Origin: Antedon mediterranea
Taxonomy: Eukaryota > Echinodermata > Crinoidea > Comatulida > Antedonidae
NCBI RefSeq assembly: GCF_964355755.1
Contig: NC_092670.1
Location: forward strand, 20,647,201 to 20,707,200
Reading direction: 5' to 3'
Length of the DNA stretch: 60,000 bases
In this document: positions 17,901 through 43,900 of the stretch, one piece after another
How positions within the stretch are numbered: the first letter of the stretch is position 1
Layout of the letters: the number at the start of each line of letters is the position of its first letter
Made by a program: the position numbers and the translations under genes
The notes under the pieces: generated by a model
What the model was told of the DNA's origin: nothing
Seen by the model: only the letters and a program-made list of their open reading frames with translations
The model's database searches: none

Positions 17901-20900
17901 CAACTTTTCACCATCAAACTTATCTTCCTTTGATACACTAGAGATGACCTTTAATGGAAAATCGTCAGAAGCTGAAGCCATGTCCCCATCGGGTCATACA
18001 ACTTCACCAGCAAATGGCATACTCTCACCAGCTGTATCTGAAGTGTTAAACATTTCCATTACTGATGACTCTTCACATAATGTTACAGAAGTTAATGGCA
18101 AAGAAGAGAATGAAGCAGAAGAGAATGAGAGGTTGTTACAGAATGACACATCAGAAGCTCTTGTACTTGGTGCTAGGCCGAGAAAGAGCTCTTTACGACA
18201 ATCAAACTCTAAGGTAGGTCTGCTTGCTGTTGAATGTATGTTTATGCTATAATCTTTTAAAAAAGGTGATAGTCTTGTAATTCTTCATTCAAGTGTGACT
18301 AATCCAAAACTGAATTTCTGTCACTATTTGCTGTGATTCTTAAACAGTTTAGTAAGTTCATTGTTCATACAATTTAGATACAGTAGAACTGTAGGGGACA
18401 CCTTGATGTGTTGCAACAAGTGTCCCCTTATCTTAATACCAGGGAGTTGTTTGTACAACTCCCTGCTTAATACTGTAGGTGACTCTCTTTCCTACTGTAG
18501 GCTAGTCTCCTTCCTACAGGTTGCCCTTAGTGTTAAAACATATATTGTCCCACCTAATAGAGGTGTACCATGAATAGGAATCTTCACAGAGGAGTACACT
18601 GATAGTTTGTTACACAATTTGTATATGTTTAAGAAGCTTATTATACTATTGCATGGCGTGTATAACACCAGCACATTGAATTTGCAGTAGAACCAGCTCT
18701 CACAATGTCAACCTAATTATTATTATTATTACTGTAACATCATTGTTAGAAAAACATCTGTCAACAAGTTTGATAAGGGGATTTTAAAGAATCACTTTAA
18801 GAGATTAAAATATCATGTGGAATTTATTTCATTGGTTTAAATTCAGACTTTGGTCTGAGCCTATAGCCTTTATTATTATTAGCAATGGTGTAGCCAGACC
18901 TTAGAAACATATAGGCCCAAGGGGCCACTCATAATAAGTCGACTCTTAAAAGCAAGTAAATACCCATGTTTATAATGCTACGTTGAATAAATTACCCTGT
19001 AGTTACTATAACTGTCATTGAATATAACCTAGATTTTATGCTAACCATTTTTGTAGTCCATGAAATTACCTTCCTTTTATTAACAAATATTCTATAGGAA
19101 TTTTCTTATTTTCTTACTCTTCTTGATTTAAAATCACCTAATTTATTAACAAATACGCTCTACTATAATTCTTTCATGTTCTCCTCATTTTTTACTCTCC
19201 TTGTAATTTGACTCAAAGGATTATTGCCTAGTATATCTTGATGATTCCTTTGACACTGAGGTATGTAGACTAACAATATAACATCACAATTAACACTTAT
19301 GGAAAATAATATTATTTCTCCATGCTACAATGCATACTTTATATTTTGTTTTTTACTGCAGGCTTTTAGGACACCGTGGCATGCTTTCTGTGCCTGTTAA
19401 CTTGGTTGCTTCCTCCTCGGTTAAGGTGCTTGGTTATATTCCCTTAGATACTCTTTTTAGTTTACCCTTTTAAAATTCTATGATACTTAAATTCTTTCTT
19501 TGGTATGGGAGAATATTGTTACTTTTGATGCAAACTTAAATAAATTACAATTATTTTTTACAATTGATTTACCTAATGGTCCCTTTATCAGACTTTTGCT
19601 AGTCATACTGTAGCAATCTCTTTTCCCAAAGAGTCAAGTTTTCTTATTTTTATTAGGTATAAAGCTACGTTTGTATTCTAAAGCTCTGTCTACACTATCA
19701 AACTTTATGTAACAAAACAATGTGATTTGCCCATATATGGACATGATGATGTCATATCATTTCTATATTTGGGCACTTTTTTGTCAAACTAGTTTCATAG
19801 TTTAGACAGAGCTTTACAATACAAACTTTCATATCCTGGGCTAATGATTTCCGACTTTCCTAAAACCTTGTTACCATTAGTTAGTAATAAAAAAAAATTG
19901 AAGCATGTTACATTGGAAAGTATATCTTATTCAATATCTTATACATAAATCTAATAAAATATATTTTGTTTTATTCTTTTTATAGACTACAAGACTATTA
20001 ACATAACAATTTAATGAAGCTTTAGATATAATTTACATTTAATATTATAGATTGTTTTATATAAATTGTGATTGTGCTTTTTTGCCCATTGTTTGTACAG
20101 TGTTATATAATAATATATCTATAATCTAATATATATACTGTATAAGCTGAGCATGTACTTAAGTATTAGCAATTAACAATTTACTACAGTATATAATTAA
20201 CATAATTTATAACTGGAGTGTAACACTATTTTACATATTATTAATTATAAGACACTATCGCATGTTTTTTTGGTTTAATACTAGAAATAGTGTATTTCCT
20301 GGCTTATTTTGTTTGTCCAAAGATTGAATTGTGTAAAGTGCTTTGGAGGTATATTAAATTGCTTGCCATTCCATTTAATATTGATAATAATGGATGATAC
20401 GTAGTCATAATAAAAGTAGTGTTTATTTTGTTTCAATTAGCACCCCCACCCCATCCTACCCAATTTTACTACATACTAAAATATTGTAACATTGATAATT
20501 ATATATATTTACTGGTATGTCACCTGACTTCTAATAACATTCTATAATAATAATATAATAACAAGAAATTTAACATCTGCATGACGATATATGGCATTTT
20601 AGTATATAACAAACAGTATCAAAGTCAGCAAATAGTTAATCATCGAGACATTTTCATTATACTGATGTGGATTGAGTGATGGCCACTCTGTGGACAGACT
20701 TCCTGTTTTATGCGTATTAGTATACCAGAATCTTAGAGTAATTTAAGTAAGTTTCAACTATGCTAAATTTTAATCAATATTTAATAAATTTAGCAGCCTG
20801 TTGTGTGGAAACCATATCATTTTAAGTGTGTTAAGTTGTTTGCAATTTGTTTAACTCTAGAGTATAGCTAATTACAATCGTTAGAATATACTGTAGCAGT

Positions 20901-22079
20901 TTTGTAGCACTTTTTAGTTACCATTGTCAGTGCTCCACTATGCAATGTGCATGTTAATATTCCCAGGTGGCAGGTTTCTTTTTTTTCAATTTCCCTTTTT
21001 TGACCTAATTTTCAGTCCGGTTCTTACACATTGTAAAAATAAGGATGAGGCTAAAGTTTTCTATAGGTGTGGCTATCGGCACAGTCGACTATGCATGAAA
21101 CTCCTATTGGCAAGGCCAACTGCACATCTAATGCCTTGTTTTCTATTTACAAGGTGCTCCTCGATTCTGATGTCTTATTGGCACGCACGACGAGGTGGTG
21201 ATAACAAATTTTACATTATTCAGTCAACCATCCCTATAGAAAAATAAAGCATTTATGAGTCTTTACTTAAAATGTACCACTGTGAAACATTTGCCTATTT
21301 CATGAAAACAAATATAGATTTATCATTTATTTATTCTATAGCAATTAGAAGATGGTGCTTTTAAGACTGTGCAGTTTGAGGATGAACCTTCTGTCTACAA
21401 CTACCAGATTGATCCAACCTCACCACTAGATGTTTCCACTTCTGATGGAAACACCGTTGGAAATTCTTCTGTCGAAGATTCTAATGGAGATAACATCACA
21501 GAGTTTCCATTGAGTGTTGATTCTGCCATGACTGAGCTTGTCAAAGATTCTTTGGTCGGTGTACCTTCTTTGATGGAAGAATCGAGTAAAGAGAACGTCA
21601 CAGAGCCTCCGGAGAAGACGGAGGATACAGAGTTACAGGTTCTAGAGGAATCTTTCCCATCAGGGAATCTGGTGGAAGTGGAGAGCCTTGTAGAAGTGGA
21701 TAATCCAGTAGAGGTAGAAAATCTGGTAGAAGTGGAAAGTTTAATAGAAGTGGAAAGTTTAATAGATGTAGAAAAGCCAATGGAAGGAAAGAGTCTTGCT
21801 GAAACAGTGGATAATCTGGTGCAAGAGGATGTTGGCAGCTGGGTAGAGGTCAAAACTAATGGAAGTGAGGATACTAATGGTGCTCAAAATGGTAGCAATG
21901 GTAAGTAATCATACTAGAGCTACACATAGTGGCACTCACTGTTAAAAATAGGGGTGTTCTCTAAATAAGGTTGTTCCAAAGTACTAAAAATTGACCTGTC
22001 TCCATACTAATTTTCTTTATAATAATACTTTGATTAATCTATTTCTTATTTCTTCACAGTCTCAACTGATTTGATCTGA
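11979..22079 (+). CDS. LMTK: Lemur tyrosine kinase-like membrane protein (LMTK/AATYK family), at least 11 coding exons
   Basis: Coding exons: 11979-12083, 12623-12922, 13014-13141, 14474-14561, 14980-15113, 15211-15295, 15765-15889, 16139-16288, 17247-18213, 21342-21900, 22060-22079. All introns are GT-AG and phases join, giving about 886 aa, shorter than the roughly 1,400-residue vertebrate LMTKs. Residues 8-26 form a hydrophobic transmembrane segment. The kinase domain spans about 123-390: glycine loop GNGWFG (129-134), VVVK lysine K156, catalytic loop LKDFATRN (251-258), and HYG (271-273) where DFG/DYG is expected. The family diagnostic ELRHPN and GDVKGYL stretches are present. The long Ser/Thr/acidic tail carries KTVQF, an RVxF-type PP1-docking motif like that by which LMTK2 binds PP1 (motif by eye), and valine-glutamate repeats. 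Family members act at endosomes and in neurons. The loss of the DFG Asp suggests weak or no catalysis. Confidence 0.9.
14600..14800. repeat. Minisatellite, 23-bp unit, ~8-9 copies
   Basis: The unit contains GCAGTAATTCTATTGCACTT followed by GCT. The outer copies are diverged. The array starts about 40 bp after the donor of LMTK exon 4 (14561). The sequence is unrelated to the Rac-intron array but shares its 23-bp period. Confidence 0.93.
15560..15631 (-). tRNA. tRNA-like gene with anticodon AUC (Glu/Asp-like), in LMTK intron 6
   Basis: Read on the minus strand this folds into a complete cloverleaf: a 7-bp acceptor (GCCCCAG/TTGGGGC, ending in a G-T pair), a D arm GTCT/GGAC, a 5-bp anticodon stem TCTGC/GCAGG, a perfect 5-bp T stem CCGAG/CTCGG with loop TTCGAGT, a 4-nt variable loop and discriminator G73. 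An oligo-T terminator (TTTTT) follows. The anticodon loop ATATCAA gives anticodon AUC, nominally Asp, but A34 is not the usual eukaryotic Asp anticodon (GUC), while the D arm resembles tRNA-Glu. It may be a real isodecoder, a mutated tRNA copy, or the head of a tRNA-derived SINE. Confidence 0.6.
16330..16469. mobile_element. MITE copy 1 (AAGCTCTGTC termini, TA target), LMTK intron 8
   Basis: The left end is AAGCTCTGTC followed by a CACTATCAAACTT-type subterminal. The right end, GTGTAGACATAGCTT, is its inverted counterpart. The interior matches copies 2-4, with ATATGGACAC/TGATGACATCATATC. The flanks are compatible with a TA target duplication, as in Tc1/mariner-type MITEs. The right terminus runs directly into the 47-bp minisatellite. 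Confidence 0.8.
16451..17127. repeat. Minisatellite, 47-bp unit, ~14 copies, built from a MITE terminus
   Basis: Each 47-bp unit contains AGTGTAGACAGAGCTTAAG, which is the MITE right terminus plus TA flank, and then about 28 bp of AATATTGTTCATACTATGTTTG-type flanking DNA. The copies are almost identical (occasional CACACT for CATACT). The last copy ends GACAGAGCTT-TA, the intact MITE end. The array lies in LMTK intron 8 and stops about 120 bp before exon 9 (17247), which encodes the end of the kinase domain. Confidence 0.95.
18214..21341 (+). other. LMTK intron 9, with a possible 42-nt cassette exon (19219-19260)
   Basis: This 3.1-kb interval separates two tail exons that join in phase 0. 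Inside it, 19219-19260 is flanked by an acceptor (ACTCAAAG) and a donor (GTATGT). It is exactly 14 codons, open in frame, phase 0 at both ends, and would add DYCLVYLDDSFDTE. It could be an alternative exon. A further acceptor-like site near 19360-19378 opens a frame that soon stops. MITE copy 2 (19681-19814) also lies here. Confidence 0.4.
19681..19814. mobile_element. MITE copy 2 (AAGCTCTGTC termini, TA target)
   Basis: The termini AAGCTCTGTCTACACTATCA and, inverted, TTAGACAGAGCTT are bounded on both sides by TA (19679-19680 and 19815-19816). The interior is shared with copies 1, 3 and 4 (ATATGGACATGATGATGTCA). It is 134 bp with no coding capacity. A Tc1/mariner-type non-autonomous element is inferred from the TA target. 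Confidence 0.88.
21662..21797 (+). repeat. In-frame valine-glutamate repeat within LMTK tail exon
   Basis: Imperfect 18-24 bp coding repeats give VEVES-L, VEVDNP, VEVENL, VEVESL, IEVESL and IDVEKP in succession. This is a low-complexity acidic segment that may vary in copy number. It explains the long antisense open frames over the same bases, which were not called. Confidence 0.85.
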
Positions 22080-22460
22080 ACGGACATCTTTCTATTTTTG
22101 TTACAAAAATCACTCAAGTAACGATTTATTGTGAGATCTTTTGTTTGTTGTTTGATATGTCTACTACACAGAGACTATGATACATTTTATATTTAATTGT
22201 TCCATTTTTACTGTTATTTTCAGTTACTGAATAATAATATTTTAAGCTAAAATTGAACTTTGGGAAAAATATGAAGAATTGAAATCGTGGTTTCTAAATT
22301 AATTGGTTGCATCTTTTTTAAATGGTGGTGGCTCAATTTTTTGATATTTTTTCTATAGGTCAGTAAGCTTGTTTGGTTTAGATTTGTAGCCAACAAAGCA
22401 CTTGTTTACAACTATAATTAAACAATCTAAGAAGAATTAATTTACTGGTAATTAATTAAT

Positions 22461-22780
22461 AGGTAATTAGGGCACATATTTGTCTCAATAGGTCATTGGC
22501 ATACTTATCTGTAGAATGTACACTAGCCAAATGTTCTTGCTAGCCCAAAATATTGCTAGCCCAAAATCTCCAGGTAATTAGGGCACATATTTGTCTCAAT
22601 AGGTCATTGGCATACTTATCTGTAGAATTTACACTAGCCAAATGTTCTTGCTAGCCCAAAATATTGCTAGCCCAAAATGTCTAGGGCACATATCTGTTTT
22701 ATAGATACACTGGGATATTCATCTGTAGATTTTACACTACTAGCAAAAATGCTGCTAGCCCAATATATTGCTAGCCCACT
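22461..22780. repeat. Tandem duplication, 111-bp unit, 2 close copies plus 1 diverged
   Basis: The phrase AGGTAATTAGGGCACATATT recurs at 22461 and 22572 with nearly identical following sequence up to TATTGCTAGCCCAAAAT. A third diverged copy from about 22680 keeps GGGCACATAT and the TGCTAGCCCA motifs. Confidence 0.9.
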
Positions 22781-24334
22781 GACCCACAATTTCTAATTTT
22801 AATCCTCTTTTTTTGTACTACAAAAGTAATTGTCTGTTTATAAATAAATATAACATTTTTAATGAATATAAGTACTACTGTAATATTAAAAGAGAAACCT
22901 TGGATTTCTGATAGCTGATAGGTAGCTTTAAACCTTGTAAAGATTCCATCCATAGAATACATTTATATAATGTTTTGATTAGAATATTTTGATATGTGCA
23001 TAGTCCAGTTTGTTGATTGGCAAAAGGACATGTTTTTATAGAACTGTTTTTGTGTTGTTAGATATTATTGATAGAAGAGTTCTTTTCACATTCTAAGTGT
23101 CAGTAATATACATAGATGAACTACGACCCACCAAATTATTCTGTGTGTAAACACACCTTTAGGGTACCCGAAATATTCCCATGTTTGGACAGCCAAACAC
23201 CACATTTAGATCCTGATTTCACCCCATTGCACCAAAGAATAATACTACACAGATATGGCTTTAACTATAAATGTGCTCGTTTTTATACCGTTTATTCAAT
23301 GTGTCTTAGTATATGATTTTTCTGTGATTTTGCCAACTTCTTTTAGAAGGGAAATGAAATGTATATATTGGGTTATAATTGGTTTTATTACATTTATTTT
23401 GTATTATAAATGTACTGATTTTTTAATATATAGGTGTGTCTGTGTTACTATATTCTTTCTGTTTTATTTTTCTGTGTGTTTTTGGTAGCACTATATATCC
23501 ACAAAAATCTATACATTTGAATGAAATTTTGTATTTGAAACATTAGACCTTCCAAGTCTCTCGGTAGATCCCCATATTTCATGTGATTTCCCAGTGCAAT
23601 TTCTCATGATTATTTTCGATATAAAAACCATCATGATATTGCAGAAATTGACCATAGACTTGAATCTACTACTACTAGGTCCATTTTGGTAAATTAAATT
23701 ACAGTATGAATTTGTTAAAGTATAGCGCCTTCTATTGTTTGGCCATGCTTTATAAGTCCCCCGATATTCAATTTGCCAAATTTTTTTCATAAAGTCATGA
23801 ATAAAACAGTACTGAAAGTTATTGGAATTGAGCCCTCTGAAGCCCTTTATGTTCAGTACTTCCACAAATGAATGGGAATGGTTCACCCAGTAGCATTGAC
23901 TTTAATATCTAATTTTCTGTATTGACATTTCATTGATTATGTAGGCTGTTCTTGATTATATAGTGTCTTACTATGCCTCTAGGGCTACTACTACCTCATT
24001 ACTATATTATTTCTCTTAGTGTCTCCTGATAATTTGACTTCTCTAAAACTGCTGGCAGTAATGTGTTCATTGTTACTAGTTTTTGACGAGGAACTTAATA
24101 GGCTAAATTAAGTCACAACATGATTTGTTTACACCACTTAAAACCTGGTATTACACAATTGAGTGTATCCTTGTATTCAGTTCTATTGCATAGTAAAAGT
24201 TCTACTTGATGCTGATACTTTTTGTAAAAATGTTGTGCCATGCAAGGCTGCTGCTAATGTATTGCCCTACTTGAGCTTCACAGCCAAAATCAGAGCAATG
24301 ACTTTTTGAATGGCCATGCCTACTGCTTTTCCTT

Positions 24335-24441
24335 AAGCTCTGTCTACACTATCAAACTTTATTTGACAAAACAATGTGATGTATCCATATATGGACATGA
24401 TGATGTCATATCACTACCATATTAGGCACAAACTAGTTTTA
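24335..24441. mobile_element. MITE copy 3 (right end lost)
   Basis: The left terminus AAGCTCTGTCTACACTATCA and the interior ATATGGACATGATGATGTCA match copy 2. The inverted right terminus is missing after about 24441, so this copy is truncated. Confidence 0.75.
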
Positions 24442-24664
24442 ATGATTTCTAATAATGTACACTAGTATTTTCTCTTTGATTCTGTATTGTTGTACAGAGT
24501 CTACAAACATAGTTTTACCAGTGTGAAATTAACAGTTTGTGTGGTCATCGTGCTGCTAAAAACTAGTACTTTTCCCAATATGAAACACTAGTTAGTAGAA
24601 GTTTTAGTTTAAAAAAATATAAGATCACTATTATACTAGTAGTATACAGCACTATTATGTATTA

Positions 24665-24821
24665 AAAGCTCTGTCTACACTATCAAACTAGTTTGAAAAA
24701 AAAAAGTTCCTAAATATGGTTGTCATATTCTCAAATATGGCAGTGATATGACATCATCATGTCCATATGTAGGCATATCAAACTTTTTTTGTCATAAAGT
24801 TTGATAGTGTAGACAAGGCTT
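24665..24821. mobile_element. MITE copy 4 (complete, interior inverted)
   Basis: The left terminus is AAGCTCTGTCTACACTATCA. The right terminus, GTTTGATAGTGTAGACAAGGCTT, is its inverted copy with a few changes. The interior reads CAGTGATATGACATCATCATG, the reverse orientation of the other copies. Confidence 0.85.
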
Positions 24822-25302
24822 TAAGAAGTGTTTATATATACACACAGTTTTGAGGATACTAATAAGAATGAAAATATTTAATGAGTGCTTTCAGTAAAAA
24901 TACTTTATATTGTATAAGTGAAAATTTACAACCTGGAATGTTTCTATAAAATTTGATGTGTTAAATTATCAAATATTGTAATAAAAAAATGGTATTGATG
25001 CAATAGTGAAATTAATCTATATATTCATAGGAAATAAATGAACACAGAAAACCAAGTTTGTTGTCTTTTTTTATTGCATACACTAAGGCATTGTTTTTTT
25101 GTTGTGCCCAAATGGTTTACAAATCAAATGATTGTTTACACACACATATATTGATATTACTGTATATTTTTGTATCTTCCATAACTGTCACTGCAACAGT
25201 CAATCACTGCTATACTGTACGTATTGTACACCAACAGACATATTCATATCTTAATATGCCTGTGTCTTCTGTAACTATCCATGCGATCAATCACTGCTAT
25301 AT

Positions 25303-25451
25303 TTAAGCTTGGTTCCCACTAGGAGGCAATGCAACGACATAAACGCCACGTAAGCGAGTTGATTAATGACACGGGTCAGTTTAAATAATCCATCACTTGT
25401 CAATTGACTTGCATTGCCTTTGCGTTGCGTCCTAGTGGGAACCAAGCTTAA
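25303..25451. mobile_element. Foldback MITE with AAGCTTGGTTCCCACTAGGA termini
   Basis: The perfect outer inverted repeat TTAAGCTTGGTTCCCACTAG / CTAGTGGGAACCAAGCTTAA is followed by partly complementary GCAATGCAACG / CGTTGCGTC..GCATTGC segments. The TTAA (or TA) bounds suggest a piggyBac-like or Tc1/mariner-like target; the two cannot be separated because the motif is palindromic. It is 149 bp with no ORF. Confidence 0.85.
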
Positions 25452-25666
25452 GACAATATTGTACACCAACACACAGGGAACAACAACAGGTATATTCTTC
25501 AGTAGTACTATTATATATTAAATATTTATCATTTACATACAGTATATACAATGTCAAAACATAGCTTTTGAAGAAACAAAGCTGTCTATTTGTTTTCTGT
25601 TAACATTACCAAATAGTCCTGATAATGAATAGAACAGTGCAGGCTCATTTAATTGTTTGTATAACT

Positions 25667-40819
<15,153 letters not shown>

Positions 40820-40934
40820 ATGAAAGATACACTCTTGTACGAAATGAATGAACAGGAAGGACAAGATTTTACGGAATACAAGACTGTCAATCCAACCATC
40901 ACACAGACCGGTGTAAACAGCGATGTAGCCCCCG
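40820..40934 (+). CDS. Probable first coding exon of an unidentified gene
   Basis: An ATG opens a 38-codon hydrophilic, acidic frame (MKDTLLYEMNEQEGQDFTEY, then a Thr/Asn-rich stretch ending SDVAP) that ends at a strong donor, CCCG|GTAAGT, in phase 1. Codon choice and position opposite the WDR13 promoter suggest a real first exon. The unspliced frame runs on to 41044 only as intron read-through. I did not recognise the protein, and no convincing partner exon was found downstream, so the next exon may lie beyond the window or in the AT-rich 41-60 kb region. Confidence 0.45.
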
Positions 40935-43900
40935 GTAAGTACTTTTGTTTAGGTAACAGGATAGGCGACGATCGTCTGGTGTTGGTGGAGACAGGAAGTG
41001 ATCTTTACCTAGCCTACCTATTAATGTTTTGTTATTGTCTTTGACTTTTGACTCATATCGGTTTTATATTGTTTTATAATGTGTTTGGTTAGTTAGGCTT
41101 ATTAATTACAATTAATTGTTTTTTGTGTGTTCACAACTTTTCTAACATTTATTAACATTTAAATAAGACTTTTTTAGTTAGTTAATCATCATATTTTATT
41201 ATTTAAAAAAATATTTATATATTTTTGCTGCATATATATTTATGAAACTGTTAGTTTACAGTAACATAAATGATAAGTCCATTAATATATTTATATACAA
41301 AGCATTTTGTCATCTACACAGGCTAATTAATGTATTTAGCGAGTTTTGTATTTGTTTGTGAATTTATTTTAAAAAAATTATGAGATAGAACATTTTTTAT
41401 TATTTTTCACTCGCAGTCTTTTTTATTGTAATGAAAGTCATTGTAGAAGCAAGACGAGAAGGGATAGGGACATGTTACTTTCTTATTTCCTAATCAAAAT
41501 AAAAAAATGTGTAACCAAAGTCTACTGTATATGTATCACAGTTACACTGCACATCTGTGAATATTTAATTTATTTTCCAAATAAAACAATAGAAACAACA
41601 CACACATCTTGTTTCTCTACTGTTGACAAATTTAATGATTTTTAAACAACTGTTTCAGCCCTGAAGGGAAACAATAAATGAATACACTGGCTACAGTATC
41701 TAGAATACAAGGCAAATATTGACTGTGAAATGTATGTAGTAGCAGTAGCCTATGTTGTTGAATAGGCTATATTGACAGCGATGCGGTAGCAAGCATGGCT
41801 TTGCTCTCATTGATGTCATTTCCTTCCACTGATGAATAGGAGTGGCAACGAGATCGTATACAGGATTTATGTGGAATCCCAATGGCAATATGCAATATTT
41901 TCTCTCAATCACATTAATGGTTTCCCCATGATGGATTGACTGTTAATGGATAAGAAAAACATATTATTACAGTACAGTAGGCCTTCATAAACTATCCTAG
42001 TCGCGTCTATAAGTCACTGACAGTAGTACTGTAATTAATAAGTTCAATTTGAGTTCACCGATGAAATAATTATTCAAATTAAGACTTAAGTCTCTAGACT
42101 CCTAGAGATTCGAAAGTCAATTTTATAGATTCATTTAATTCTTCTCAAAAAAAAAACCAGTATATGACTATAATGTGTAATATTGCATTAATAGAGCTAG
42201 GAATCATTTACAGTATATTCGATGCAGTCAAGATCGCTGTGCCCTACTAACACTAACAGGAATTTGCATAATGATGTATATTTTGCATATCAAGGTTACA
42301 TTCAGAATTATAGCACAATTTAATATATTTTCTGACAAGGTCTTCTTTTCAATGGCTTTAATTAGAATGCTGATTACAATTAATATGGTCCTAACTCTGC
42401 TTTTATTACTAATCTCTTTTAAATCATTCTTGAATTACCTGTAATCCCTATAGACTCTGTTCTTGATCCCATGATCAATTTAATACTAATATTCTTGCAA
42501 GTAAAAAAGACTTTTTATCTGATCAGACTACTGTATCATCGCATAACTCTCACCTAAATTTATAGGCCTGGACTTCATATTTTCTTTGATCAACCTCATG
42601 CATGACTCAAGGTAGATTCTTACTGTATACTGTAAGTCTACTCTGTACTACTAATATTCTATATACAGTACTATCTATTCTACAGTAAGGTGGTACAGTA
42701 CCTTTCTATATAGTATTTATATCTATAAACAATTTTGTTGACACATAATTTCCCGCAATATAACCCGACAAGTTCCTGCTAGGATAAAATCTACTTCCTT
42801 GTTTTGATAAAGTAGTTCATATTTATTTTTTATGCAATTGAACTAAAAAAAAAAGTACAGTACTCCTCATATTATAATAATAATAATAATAATAATAAAT
42901 TAGATAGATTAGTAGCATCTGTACTGTACGGAATTCAAGCCAAATATGGCTGCAAGGTCCTAGTACAGGGCAGGTTCTTGGACCAATTAATACTGTACTG
43001 TAGTGGTGCCTAGAAAAACTAAGCGCTGTGAGTGTGAGGTTTTTTTGGCTAAACTTATTAGAAAGGTCTGTATGTGTATCATGATTAAAAACCGGCAAAT
43101 AAAATAAGGATTTTTTACTACCTATGTCCTGGAGAACTGCTAGCAGTACTGTATGCCTGATTATTAAAAATTAGACAATTCCTGTACCAGACATACTGTA
43201 TTACACAGTAGTAGTCCACAAGGGTATAAACAGACAAGCAATGTTTAAAAAGGGTTATCCAGGGTTGTTCTGCAGAGAAGTACAGTTGAGTTAGCAATAT
43301 TAAGTACAGTAGCCTACAGAGTTCACATTTGGTCAATAAGAAAGTATTCATTTACAATAATACATGATTGTTACAAAGTATTGTAAGTAAAGCCACATTG
43401 CCATTCATGTGTGAAGCAGGTGTGTGTTAACACAGCCTACACTGTTTTACCATCATTCTCAACGGTACTGTATGTTCACCTTTCTAATATTTACTATAGC
43501 ACTGGTGTTAAAAACAGGGTCAGCCCAAAATGTATTTTCTCCATGGTTTTAAACATAACTGTAGGTACTGAAAAAAGCATTTAATTATTTATACAAAATT
43601 CTATTGTGGAGGAATTTACTATTTCTAAGTAACTGCACAAATCATAGCCACTAACAGGTGTAACATATGGTGTATAAAATATGTATTCAACAGATTTATC
43701 CTTTTAATTCAAATGTGTGAAGATGAAATTGAGCTACTGTATGTAATGTTTTTCTGGAGAGTGCTGTAATTTATTTTGTATTAATTCAGTTTCAAATTTG
43801 ACAAGAATATTAATTTAATTTCATGAGATGTATTTTAGTATGTAGTACAGTGAGTACTGTTCATTATCCAATTACTAAAAAACTATAAAGTTAAGAATTG

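Larger units (their letters stand above)
22080..25666. other. Tail-to-tail region between LMTK and WDR13 (3' UTRs and repeats)
   Basis: No coding exon was recognised. The interval should contain the 3' UTR of LMTK (plus) and of WDR13 (minus). It holds a local 111-bp duplication (22461-22780), two MITE copies (24335-24441 and 24665-24821) and a TTAA-flanked inverted-repeat element (25303-25451). Open frames such as 23509-23886 (minus) show no family similarity. Confidence 0.6.

Noticed and set aside
21401-21853. 150-codon minus-strand open frame (Ser/Thr-rich)
   Set aside because: It is the antisense shadow of the Val-Glu repeat exon of LMTK. Its low-complexity composition follows from the repeat.
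23509-23886. 125-codon minus-strand open frame between LMTK and WDR13
   Set aside because: No motif, splice partner or family similarity; probably chance in 3' UTR or intergenic DNA.
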